Origin: Drechslerella dactyloides
Taxonomy: Eukaryota; Ascomycota; Orbiliomycetes; Orbiliales; Orbiliaceae
Reading direction: 5' to 3'
DNA length: 64,000 nt
NCBI GenBank assembly: GCA_020064725.1
Contig: JAGTWJ010000002.1
Coordinates: 496,001 to 560,000, forward strand
Positions 24,603 to 36,162 of this stretch are shown in pieces. Numbering within the stretch: position 1 is the first letter of the stretch; every line of letters starts with the position of its first letter. Under the pieces are notes generated by a model. It saw only the letters and a program-made list of their open reading frames with translations. It ran no database searches and had not been told where the DNA came from. The translations under genes were made by a program, and so were the position numbers.

Positions 24603-25368
24603 TTACCTCTCAGGTATTGGCCATATGCATTCGCCCTCGGGTATTAACGCCGCACTGGCGTTGATGCCGGAAGTTGTTCCGGATGTGAACTGAATATTGA
24701 TAATGTCGGCCGGGCTCATTGTTGCCTTCTGTTTGAATGGCTGTCCAATATATTCTTTGAGAGGCTCGCTGTACCATGTTGCACCCGGAAAAGACTCACG
24801 ATGGCAATTAAGGGGTGAGTTATCAACGACGAGAAGGTGTCTGAGAGAGGGGGCTCTGGCATCGCGGCTTTCCTTCGTAAGAATATCCCCAAATAGCTCC
24901 CGCGCCAATTTTGGGGCTTCGTATGGCAATGAAATCTCTGTGCTGAGCACAAGGCAGCTGGCGGAAATATGGTTAATGGCGGAAACTAGTTGTATCTCTG
25001 TATATGCGGTACTCATAGCTATAGGTACGAGTATCACCCCTAACTTGGCGCAAGCATAGATCACCTAAAGATTATGTATATCAGATCGATCGAGCTCAAA
25101 AATCTATCAATACCGGTATACCTCTGGATTCTTTGGGAGTTAGAGCCATCGCTTTGTTTGCCAAGCTGTCTATAAGTAAGCCGAGCCTTGTCTGTCAAAA
25201 TTGCAACGCAATCCGGAAATTTTGCGACTACGGCAGCGAGCCGGCCAGCGATCGTCTCCTCGAGCAATGGCTCCTTTCCAACTTATTAGTTTCTTTCAGG
25301 TACTATTTATTTCGCATATATGTCTTGTATCTTACATTGGTGGTTCCGTGAACATATGCCAGCGCCAT
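24603..25368 (-). pseudogene. Broken acyl-CoA ligase (AMP-binding enzyme), N-terminal remnant
   Basis: The minus strand encodes the beginning of an adenylate-forming acyl-CoA ligase. Exon 1 (25368-25336) reads 'MALAYVHGTTN' and intron 25335-25274 is intact. Exon 2 continues 'EPLLEETIAGRL..FPDCVAILTDKARLTYRQL'. Around 25130-25150 the frame breaks: two frames each carry part of the expected text, and about 20 residues expected before 'VIYACAKLGVILVP' are absent. From about 25064 reading resumes through 'LVSAINHISASCLVLSTE' to the AMP-binding core 'IQFTSGTTSG' near 24680. It then leaves the family pattern and stops at 24603. Roughly two thirds of the enzyme, including the ATP-binding Asp and hinge Lys motifs, is missing. 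Such ligases often activate or release fatty-acyl or polyketide chains in HR-PKS clusters, and this one is 843 bp from and divergent to the PKS. Confidence 0.8.
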
Positions 25369-26211
25369 TGGCCATAATTTATCTAGATCTATTTTAGATC
25401 TTTTGCGGATCGATTAATTGATATCCCAAGTCAGAAATGGATTTAATGTCACCCATAAATGCTCGAATATAGGTTCGGGGACCAGACTAATTTATAGTTT
25501 CCTATGTGCGAAAGCTTCCCTCAACGTAGCTAGCCAACTGGAACGTCCGCTCCGAGGGCGGCGGGAGCGGTGGAAGGGAGTATTTCGAACCGAGGCGGAA
25601 AAAACAGCCTCTGTGTAAGTATCATTGTAGTTCCAACAAGACCGCATGATACCGATATCAGACGGCACAAAGTTGCCACCAGGTGAGAAACGACTGGCTC
25701 CTGCAGAATGCAATGGCCACCATCGGAAAAAGAAGCTATTCCTGCGTTACGACGAAACTATAACTTGATACCAGTTTTGTGAAGTCCTAGGAAAGACGCA
25801 GGGATTGAAGGAACCTGAGTCTGCTAAGGCTCTACACGTCTGGATGGCAGTAGAGGTATCCTAGGAATATGGTGCGAGTTTTTCTGGGGTGTCACTCCAA
25901 GATAGGTAGCGCGAAGCTGTTACGTCGGTTAGCGCTACAATGTTCTAGGCTAATTAAGCGCCCCTGTAATGAATTCACGCCTGCTAGTCAGATCGGCGAG
26001 ATACACATCGGACTTTCGGCAATCTGACTATATCCCAGAGTAGGATTAATATATATAGCCCCAATCCCCTAATAGTATTACCATGCTAGCAGAAACCCAG
26101 AACACTTCCCAATGGTACAATCAAACATCGATCGTACACCGTCTTTCGAGAATCTGCCGTAACAATTTCCCTTCGAAAAAACCACGAGTGCTTTGAATTT
26201 GTTATGTAGCC
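25369..26211. promoter_or_regulatory. Divergent intergenic region between ligase relic and PKS
   Basis: 843 bp separate the two opposite start codons. The region presumably carries the PKS promoter, and once a shared promoter. Several TCGG cores lie between 25,920 and 26,020, but no clear palindrome for a Zn2Cys6 factor could be assigned. Nothing coding is recognisable. Confidence 0.4.
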
Positions 26212-29200
26212 ATGGCGAGAGGCGCCGTTGAATCGCGGGTTGGGAATTCCGAGCCGCTTGCAATCATTGGCTTTGCATTTGAGTTCCCTTCTGGAGCCAC
26301 AGATCCGCAGTCATTTTGGCAAATGCTGGTGAATGGAAAAATAGGCCTCGGAGACATACCTGACGATAGATTCAACCTGGGGGCATTCCACGAAACGAAG
26401 AATAGCGATGGTAGAGTAAGCTGAGCGCCACTTGATACAGAATCTCGGCTTAAATATGATTATTATGGTGGCTGCTTATCAGGTCACAGAGTCAACGGTC
26501 TCAAGGATACTTTATCGGAACCGACATATCCGCATTCGATGCCCCATTTTTCTCGATAACGGCAGAGGAGGCCTTGGCAATGGATCCTCAACAAAGACTA
26601 CTTCTCCAAACCGCCTATCACGCCTTTGAGAATGGTATTTCACTCAGATCCTTCAGTGTAGCTTCGCGGCTGTCTGTCTTTGAAATCGTTTGCACAATTG
26701 AAACGACCGCGCTGAGTTTAAAACTAGCGTTTAGCTGGTTTCTCAGTTTGCGACTACGCATTTGAACCTATTTTCTAACGCACTTGAATTCATGTTATCT
26801 AGCCGGGCTGGCCCTAGATCACATCAATGGGAGCAAAACATCCGTCCACGTGGGCTGCCTATCACAAGACTACAGGGTGGGGAATCTTAAAGACACAGAG
26901 ACTTCCCCGAAGTATGCCGCGACTGGTGATGAATTCACTATTTTAGCGAACAGATTGAGCTGGTTCTTTAATTTAAGTGGGCCAAGTATGTCAGTGGAGA
27001 CTGCTTGCTCAAGCAGCTTAGTCGCTTTCGATTTGGCGTGCCAACTTCTGAGGAATGGGGATACAGACATGGTGAGTCTATCAAAACCTAGCATATATAT
27101 ATAGCTTCTTCGTGGTATCGAAGCTTCTACAGTCGTTCTATTGGCCCATCTCGCGACTCCCAGGCCACAGAACTGTCTCATGAGGCAGATTTGTGCTACT
27201 GCACCAGCGATCGCAAATTACAAGGCTCTTCTTCCCACAGAATGTTCCCGTGTATGAATGCTGGCATGCACTTCTAATGTTCAATTGTTATAGGGTCTTG
27301 TGGCTGGGACCAGTCTGATCCATCAACCAGACTTCTATATTCATCTCGACAACATGGGTTTTTTATCCCCAGATAATAGATGTCATAGTTTCGATTCTAG
27401 GGCAAATGGGTATGCGCGCGCAGAAGGAATTGGCGTTGTTCTGATTAAAAGACTTTCGGATGCTATAAAAGATGGTGATACAATCAGAACTGTGGTTCGT
27501 GCAACTGGCAGTAATTCGGATGGCCACACGCCCGGCATCACTCAACCAAGCGGCGCCTCTCAACTCAGGTTGATCAGAGACACATATAAAAGAGCTGGCT
27601 TATCAATGAAGGAAACGCGTTATTGCGAAGCCCACGGGACTGGCACTACTATCGGAGACCCCACCGAAGCGCATGCAATCGGCACAGCCTTTCTGGCTGC
27701 CCGCAGTTCCGAAGACCCTTTATACATGTAAGCATCGAAACTGCTCTTCTCGCATTTTGACGCAAATAATATAATCGTTAAGATTACGTCCCTTCCCTGA
27801 TCGCTTGAAGCACCTTCCTGCGCAATGCGGAGGCCGACTTACGAGGTCGCCCTACGCTTTATAATTGTCTCTTGTGCAATCGCACAGCCCCGCATTCGCC
27901 CCCAAGCGCCTTTTAATACCAGAATAACACATAGGAGAGCTACTGTCACAGATCTTCACCGAACTATCCCCTCTAGCCCTAATCAGTAGCTATGATGAGT
28001 ACTAAATTCTTATCCTTTTTTTAGAGGCTCAGTGAAATCAAATACTGGACATATGGAAGCAGCCAGCGGGATAGCAGGCATCATAAAGACTATACTTGTA
28101 CTCGAACGAGGAGTGATTCCACCTATCGCTGGTCTCATCAAGCTGAACCCGGCTATTGATGATACGTTCTACAAACTCAGTGTACGCCCGGAACCCGTCT
28201 TGCCCGCTTCGCCATTGAATATTCTGCTAATGGAACCAGTTTCCCGTCAAAGCGATACCATGGCCTAGTCAAGGGCTACGTAGAGCATCCGTTAATTCAT
28301 TCGGCTATGGAGGCACCAATGCGCATGTGGTTATGGATGATGCTCACAACTACCTCATTCAACATGAGCTCAAAGCAAATCATAATACCACAACGCTGCC
28401 TCCCCAAACTGTTGGCGAAGTAACAAACGTTGCAAACGATACACCCCGCAACGAGACCACGAATGCGGCTACAGCCGCAAGCTCCAGGCCATACCTGTTA
28501 ATACTGTCTACGGCAGACCGGGATGGAATCGAGCGAATGGGGAACACCTACAACGAGTATCTCAAAAATTCGGCTCATCCACATGATTTGAGAAACAATT
28601 CTTCACTTTGCCGACGACTCGCATTTACGTTGGACAAACACCGTAGTCCATTACCATGGAAGGGATACACACTTGTAGACCCGCAGCAATTGCATACATC
28701 GGACTCCTTTACAAAAGGATTGTCTGAACCGATACAGCCTTATATCGACCCATGTCTTGCGTTTGTTTTTACTGGCCAGGGCGCTCAGTGGGCAAGGATG
28801 GGGATTCAATTTATGCGATATCCAGTGTTCGCTCGAAGTGTTCAAGCGTCAGCGAGTTATCTACGCAGTTTTGGGTGCTCTTGGGACCTCGAAGGTAAAA
28901 CATATATCTAAATCAGAGCAATAAACTTAAAAACAGTAGCGTTAACACGTGCATACAACAGAGGAGCTGAGTAGGGATGCCTCAAATTCCCGGGTCAACG
29001 ATACGGACATAAGTCAACCTTTGTCTGCCGCCCTTCAGATCGCCCTCGTAGATCTTTTGGAGCGATTGAACATAAGACCTGCAGTCGTCATTGGTCATTC
29101 ATCCGGGGAAGTTGCTGCAGCGTATGTCTCCGAAGAGCCTCTATAATCGGCAGCATGAGCCTGACTAACATGCACTTTAACAATGCCCACAGATACTGCA

Positions 29201-32200
29201 AAGGGGCACTTTCCCAAAAGAGTGCCTTGAGAATCGCATACTGTAGAGGCATTGGCGGAGCAGCAGAAGCAAGAGATCCTAACCGTAACGGCACAATGAT
29301 GGCCGTAGGACTAGGGGAAGCAGATATTCTGCCTATTATCCAAGATTTAGCAGCAAAAGGCTATCAAGATATTTACATAGGCTGCATGAATAGTCCCAGT
29401 AGTGTTAGCGTTACTGGCGACGCACATCAGCTCGACATCCTCAAAAGTATTCTCCAAGAAAAAAGCATTTTCGTTCGTAAGGTCAAAGTACCTTGCGCTT
29501 ACCATTCGCCACATATGATACCAATCGCAAAAAAATATGTCCAGCAAGCTGGTCCTCTTGAGCCACGTAGCGGGGTTAGAGACGACCTTATTCCAATGAT
29601 ATCCTACGTGGACGGGAGACACGTTTCCAGCGAGCGCCTTCGAGAACTAGATTACTGGATGACGAATCTTTATTCTCCGGTTCGCTTTACTCAAAGTGTT
29701 AGCGGAATAGATCAATTGGCATTACTTGCTAAATCAAAAAGACAAAAAAAGTTGGATCTTAGTCACCGGGGTGGTATGTTAGTTACGAACATTCTGGAAA
29801 TTGGGCCGCATAGCGCATCGCGAGGCCCACTACGGGATATTATAAAAACATTTCAGCATGCGCCAAAGGCAATAAAATATGACACAGCCTTAATACGAGG
29901 GAACACCACTCTGGAACCGCTCCTTCAGGCTATGGGTAGCCTTCGATGTTCTGGATTCAACCCCGATATTTTGTACCTCAATAGTGATGATGACATACAA
30001 GAGACGACACCACTGGTTGACCTTCCATCATATAAGTTCAACACAAGCAGCTACTGGGCAGAGAGTCGACGCAGCAAGGATCAAAGATTTCGTCGCCACA
30101 AGCCTAGCGAGCTCCTCGGGACGCCTACTCCAGACTGGCAGCCTTTCTGTGGTACTTGGAGGAACTTTTTAAGTCGATCGAGGTCTACTTGGATGGAAGA
30201 TCATAAGGTTGGGTCTCACGTCCGCTTAGCTTTTCAAGTTGACTTCAATTGTATACCATTATCGCGAAGTACATGTAAGCTGAATTCGAAATTAGGTCAA
30301 CGAGGTTCTCATATACCCTGGAGCCGGTATGATATCTATGGCAATCGAAGCAATGAACCAATATGCTCTGGACACGTTACACATAGAACCAGAAGCCTTT
30401 TGTGTTATGGATATCGAATTTATAGCAGCCATGCAGGTCCCTGAGCCTCCTTCAGAATTAGAGACGCATACTCACTTGCGAGTTCTGGGGGATACCTATA
30501 AGCCTGGTGCATGGTTCAAATTCACTATCTTTTCATTTCGGGACGATCTTTGGAAACTAAATTGCAGAGGACGAATTCGAGCGGATGTTAATGGGAGGAG
30601 CAGCAACAGGACTTCACAACATAATTCTACGCAGTCTTCAGCTGCAACCAGTAACCGCGTGGACGAATTCTACGAGAAAGTCAGCAAAGCTGGTTACCAA
30701 TTTGGTCCTTCATTCCAAAGAATCAGACAACTTCGATGCTCACCGGTATCAGCTCCAGGAAAACTACAGGGCGTAGTCGACGTGTATGACAGGGTTGGGC
30801 CAGATTCTTCAGGAAAGCAAGGATTACGTGCAATGGACTGGACACATATCATCCATCCGACGACATTAGATGCTTTCCTCCAGATATCTCTTGCTAATGT
30901 TGCATTCGGCAAGGATTCAACGGATTCTCTTCCGACAATGATCCCAACAAAAGTGAAAAAATTATGGCTCTCGAGCACGGGGTTAAGCAGCCCTAGTGCC
31001 TCTTCTCTCTCTGTTACCACTTGGAGCGAGCGTTCTGGCTATGAGTATTCCGTCCAAGTGACGGATCTGCGAAATCCCGACGACGTCAAGGTCGAAATCA
31101 GCGGTTATGAAATGACGGTTGTCGCTGGAAGAGGCAACGCTGCCTCAACTTCGATCTCACCCGCAGATCTCCATATGTGCTGGGACACTACTTGGGAAGC
31201 ACTGCCGCCTATCTCTGTGAATTCTCCCAATACTATAAACGGGAAAAAGTTGAAACCCGCACGAAGACAGCCTATCGTTGAGATACACATTGCTAACGCC
31301 CCTTCAGCGGAAGCTACTGGGCTGGCTACTGCTTTGCAACTAAAATTGAAAGAGGCTGGCTGTAAAGGCTGCAAAATCATTGACGGCGGGCGGGCCATGG
31401 ACGTCGATGGCCTGGTTGCTGACCTGAAGATAATTCTATGGGATGTAGGCGGAGAGCCCTATTGTGCTAATATTAGTGAGGGCGCTTTAACTATAATGAA
31501 GAGGGTACTGAATACCAGGAACCACGTCTTATGGGTTAAAACCTCGGATTCGCCTTCGGCGCATATAATAGACGGCTTATCAAGAGTCCTACGCCGGGAA
31601 CAGAGCATGTCAAGCTTTGCGACTATTTTGACTACCAGCACGAGCATTTCGGTTCGTGTCGATGCTATCTCTCAAGTCAGTTCAACTCTGTTATCAGAAA
31701 ATTCCGATGGCTCAGATACATCACAGACTTTTCGGGAGACGACTTCAAAAGGTATTGAAGTCTGCCGCTTAAGAGAGAACAAAGAGGTGACCGAAAAGGT
31801 TCAATCCGTACAGCTGCCACCAGAACCAGATCTTACCCTATGGAACAGGCAGACCAGCGGTCCCCTCAAAATTGCTATGGGCCCACCTGGCGAACTCGAT
31901 ACAATTCATTTTATAGAGGACCCATCACCCGAACATCTACATGTTGATGAAGTTGAGGTCGAAATCAAAGCGGTTGGGATTAGTTTCAAAGACTGTATAG
32001 CGGCTGCCGGAGCATCAGGCGAGAGGAGTATTGGCAATGAGATTGCTGGAGTCGTAACTCGTACTGGTCTTAACGTCAAGCACCTAACACCGGGCGACCA
32101 TGTATGCAGCTTTGCTACAAATGGATTCCGGACGTTTTTCCGCAATCATGCCAAAGCCTTCTGTATTCTTCCGGACTCTTTGACATTCAGCGAAGCAGCA

Positions 32201-34166
32201 TCGATTCCGCTGAATTTTGCCACCGCGCTATATACTCTCCAGCACACCGCACGACTCACAGCGGGTGAAAGCGTACTTATCCACCGCGGTGCGGGTGGGA
32301 CAGGCCAAGCTGCTATTCAGGCCGCTCAATATCTTGGGGCCATAATTTTCACAACAGCTGGTACTTCTGAGAAACGCCAGTCAATTGCTGCGGAATATGG
32401 TATCCCACAGGATCATATTTTTAACAGCCGGGACAATGATTTTGTTGCTGGGGTACAACGTCTTACCAACGGACGCGGTGTTGATGTCGTCCTCAATTCA
32501 CTCCCTGGAGAGCAATTGGCGGGCTCCTGGGAGCGCATCGCACCATTCGGCCGCTTTGTAGAGATCGGTCGTCAAGCTGTACCAGCAGATGCGCAATCGA
32601 TGAAGAACTACTCTTTCACCGCGGCCGATATGGCTGATATGGCTCGGGAGCATCCAGTGCAGGCCACAAAGATGGTTAGCGAGGCATTGAGTCTCTTCGA
32701 AAAGGGAATTTTTAGGCCCCTGAAAATACGCCGATTCGCCATCTCTGAGGTGGCAGATGCTCTTGAGTTGATGCGGGGCGGTAAGATGAGTGGAAAAATG
32801 GTAGTCGATATAGAACCGTCGATGCGAGTCCAGGTAACCCAGCAAACCCACCTACCCTTAGTGTCCACATGTACACTATATGCACTATCATCAATGCATT
32901 TTGCTAACTACTCCACTTCACCAAAAAACGTAGGCAATGCTAGCTCCTAAGCAGAAACAACTATTCGATTCAGCCGCCTCCTATATTATCGCGGGCGGGC
33001 TCGGCGGGCTCGGATGTGATATTGCGCGGTGGATGGTAGAGAGGGGGGCACGCCACCTAATTTTGCTATCACGATCAGGGCCGAGCTCGCGCTCTGCAGT
33101 CGCACAGGCCTTGATTGCTGACCTGAAAGACCTAGAGGTAAACTGTGTCACACCAGCTTGTGACATTTCCAGTTTCCAGTCCGTGAAGGAAACATTGAAT
33201 ACCGTGGCTGGTGCTATGCCCCCGGTTAAAGGTTGTATCCAAGCCAGCATGGTTTTAAGAGTAAGACCCCAACTCGATGCGGCGGATTTGACGTACGCAC
33301 GTGTGGCTGATAAGTTATAGAGCGCTCTGTTCGCCGATATGACACATTCAGAATGGAGCGAGGTTCTCGCGCCTAAAGTGTCCGGAAGCTGGAACCTTCA
33401 CTCGCTCTTGCCCAAAGATTTAGATTTCTTTATTCTTCTTTCCTCTATTCAAGGCGTTATGGGAGGTAGGACACAAGGAAACTATGCCGCGGCCAATACG
33501 TATATGGACGCCTTAGCGGAATTCCGCATATCGCAAGGCCTAAAAGCAGTATCCTTACAACTTGGGTTGATGGATACCGACGGGTATCTGGCGGCAGCGG
33601 AGAATCAAGAGGAGAAACGGATGATGCTTGCCCAAAACTCATACGTGCCGATACAGCGCTCCGAGTTTCACGCCCTATTGGATCATTATTGTGATGCTAC
33701 TCTTACTTTGGGGTTGGATGAAGCTCGGGTGGCTCTGGGTATAAAGCTACTCCATATCAATCCAGACTTGGATCCCTTGGGCACAAGTTGGGGAAGAGAT
33801 CCTATATTTCAGGAGTTGCGCCGTCTCCAGGACAGAGTTGCCACAAAAGGAGCCACTGGCAAGGAGACAGTGTCGCAGCTTGCTGCTGCAAGATCGATTG
33901 AAGAGGGATCAGAAGTGGTCATAAAAGCCTTAACAGACAGACTAGCATCCATTGTATATGCGAACGGGACGGATGGGCAGAATATCGATCGGAATAGACC
34001 AGTCCAGGCCTACGGGGTGGACTCGCTTCAGACAATGGAACTACGGAGCTGGTTCCTGAAAACCTTCCGGTCAGATGTGCCGACGTTTGAGATTTTGGGT
34101 GCCCAGAGTCTCAATTCGCTCGCACTCATCATTGCAGAACGAAGCACACTAGTGCACTTCAGATGA
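26212..34166 (+). CDS. Highly reducing type I polyketide synthase (KS-AT-DH-ER-KR-ACP)
   Basis: Eleven exons (26212-26415, 26490-26634, 26803-27071, 27294-27727, 28025-28181, 28240-28894, 28962-29121, 29193-30207, 30296-32833, 32934-33260, 33321-34166) join into 2249 residues without a stop. KS (about 15-430) has Cys185 in 'TACSSS', His320 in 'EAHGTGT' and His360 in 'KSNTGH'. AT (about 575-880) has 'FTGQGAQWARMG' and Ser668 in 'GHSSGE'. DH (about 985-1290) has His1012 in 'DHKV' and Asp1205 in 'HPTTLDAFLQ'. ER (about 1535-1850) has the NADPH loop 'GAGGTGQAA'. KR (about 1870-2070) has 'AGGLGGLG' and Tyr2023 in 'YAAANTYMD'. ACP has Ser2203 in 'GVDSLQ'. No SAM-dependent methyltransferase motif lies between DH and ER, and no thioesterase follows the ACP. 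It should make an unbranched, variably reduced chain. Introns 3 (222 nt) and 4 (297 nt) are unusually long. The junction at 26415/26490 is the least certain. Confidence 0.92.
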
Positions 34167-34747
34167 GATGTACTTAGACGCAAGAGAACACCAATGTATG
34201 GGTAGACGTCAATCTAACGAATAACTTCAACTTATCAGAGCATCCTACCCCCCGTGGACTAATGGAGCCTTGTACGAATGCCGTCAAGCATACATATCGA
34301 AGTAAGAGTTCTGTGACTTTGCAATTTGCGGCTCATATTTATATTCAGGCTTGCGAGACAAGGCCCAGCGATTACTTAGTATATACTCTGTAATAGCATA
34401 CCCTATAGGGTAAAATATCAAGACTATATATATATATATAGAGCTGCATCATAGAATCAACTGATCAGTAGTAACAATAATTTTAGTCGTGCACAAGATC
34501 CGTAGATCTAGTCCTAAAATGCAAAGCGTAAAGGACTGAAGTGAAACGCTTATTCATACAACAGCAATACACATCCGTTCAGCATAAATAGAGAAGCTAA
34601 GCTTTATAGACATTACTTGTATAATGTGATATCATCCCGCCAAGGACGATAAAGATAACAGCAGCAAGACCGCGATTCATCCTCCCAGCTCAATCTCGAG
34701 ACGCTGTACTGTCAGGGCTTGGCTCCAAGTTTCCATCTCCCAGTCAG
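34167..34747. other. Intergenic region between convergent genes, with TA repeat
   Basis: AT-rich sequence between the PKS 3' end and the 3' end of the next minus-strand gene. It includes a (TA)8 run at 34425-34440. No gene seen. Confidence 0.5.
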
Positions 34748-36162
34748 TCAAGGAAGCCCGGCATAGTCGGGAGGCTTCGCCGACTGTGCGTGCAGCTCCA
34801 TCGCTCCGGGGCGAACGGTGTTCTGGTAGTTGTCCCCTGCCCTAGGAGAAGAGGGCTGCGATGTCATGGGCGGTGCCATAGGCGGTGGCGGCAGGCCTCC
34901 GCCTCCGTAACTCCCATCTCCACCCATTCCATTTGCCGCTCCGTAATGCCCCGAATATGCTCTCGGCATCGGTGCAACTGGTGGTGCAGGCGGCGCAGGC
35001 GGCGTTAAAAATATCGGCGTCGGCATGACAGTAGAGGCGGCGGCTGCTGCAGATTCGAGATGTTTCCGTTTATACCGCTCCAGCAACCACAATGCCGCGA
35101 ATGCGATCGCGAGGATCGTTGGCAGCGCTACACCTATGCCTATTCCCACCGCAGCACCGGTTGATATACGGTTATTCTCTGGCACCACAGTCGCAGCAGC
35201 TCCTGCTGCAGTGGCGCACGAGGCTATCGCGGACGTCACTCCAGCCCCAGTGGCAACGATAATGGTTGCTGTGCCCGCGGGAACCGGTACCGCAGTACTT
35301 ATTCTGGTGATAATGGTCGTGATTGTGTCCGCCGCAAGGGTAGCCGTCGTCGTTATAGTTGTCGTGATGGTATCGGCGGCTGCGGTGGCTGTCGTGGTGA
35401 CGGTAACGGTATCCGCATCAGGAGCTGCCTCGGTGCTCGTAATAGTGTCTGTCTCTGTGACGGTCTCTGTGTTTGTCGCCACCGTCGAGAGTCCTGTTGC
35501 GACATATGTTATGGTGCCTGGATTCAGGTAGAACTGCTCCTTGCTCGAATCCTGACAGCAGGGTGTGTTTAGCCCTTCCGCACAGCACCAATAGCCAGTC
35601 GCATCGTTGCAAGCCAGAATATTCATTCCGCCGTAGTCATACTCTAGTGAATAACACTGGCAATTAACTCCTACTCCAAAGACAGGTAGTGCCAGACGGG
35701 TAGTCGAGTTGCACGCGCGGGGCTCTTGTCAACATACTGAGGCAGTGATCTTTGGGACAAGCTGAGGAAGACCAGGTCTTGTCTGTACAGCCTCCTCTGT
35801 AGACGTATCCATATTGACCGTAGCATAACCCGCTGCTTAGGCAAGCAACGTTGTCGGATTCAGCACAGCAAGGACTGTCATCCGCAGCATCGTCGCAGGG
35901 CTGGTACTTTGATGCGAGTGAGCCATCTATAGAGTGTGACGAATTCATTAGAATCGCGAAGAACACATAAATATACAACCGCGCATGTCACAGATAGCAC
36001 CACTCCTTCTCATCGAATAGTAGCCTCGAGGTTAATTGACTAGAGTGATAAAACCGAATGCATACCTGGAAAATAGCAGTCCTTTGCTCGCGCGGATGGC
36101 ACTAAACTAATAAGTGCAGCGAGAAAGATAACTCGCAGCTGGCCACTGTTGTATTTTAGCAT
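34748..36162 (-). CDS. Secretory-signal, Cys-rich, Thr-rich single-pass surface protein
   Basis: Three exons on the minus strand (36162-36066, 35926-35738, 35643-34748) give 393 residues. A signal peptide (about 1-26, ending 'PSARA') leads to a cysteine-rich ectodomain (about 29-125). The pattern includes 'CYFPDGSLASKYQPC', 'SPCCAES', 'CLSSGLC', 'GGCTDKTW', 'GYWCCAEG' and 'TPCCQDS', as in many uncharacterised fungal surface proteins. A Thr-rich stalk (about 140-230) suited to O-glycosylation follows, then one membrane helix (about 259-283), a basic stop-transfer 'RYKRK' and a Pro/Gly-rich cytosolic tail to 393. This is the general layout of fungal wall sensors such as WSC or Mid2 types, without being a clear member of either. 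It is divergent from a similarly organised gene at 37912. Confidence 0.8.

Noticed and set aside
28182..28268. Stop codon after the KS domain suggesting a truncated PKS
   Set aside because: An intron at 28182-28239 with a CTAAT branch site restores the expected 'LRRASVNSFGYGGTNAHVV' text.
33260..33320. Apparent frameshift and stop inside the PKS KR domain
   Set aside because: The break is a 60-nt intron (GTAAGA..TATAG). Removing it joins 'SMVLR' to 'SALFADMTHSEW' in frame.
35025..35531. Ala/Val-rich plus-strand frame antisense to a surface-protein gene
   Set aside because: It is the complement of Thr-rich codons in the real minus-strand gene and has simple composition. The similar antisense frame at 52972-53307 was rejected for the same reason.
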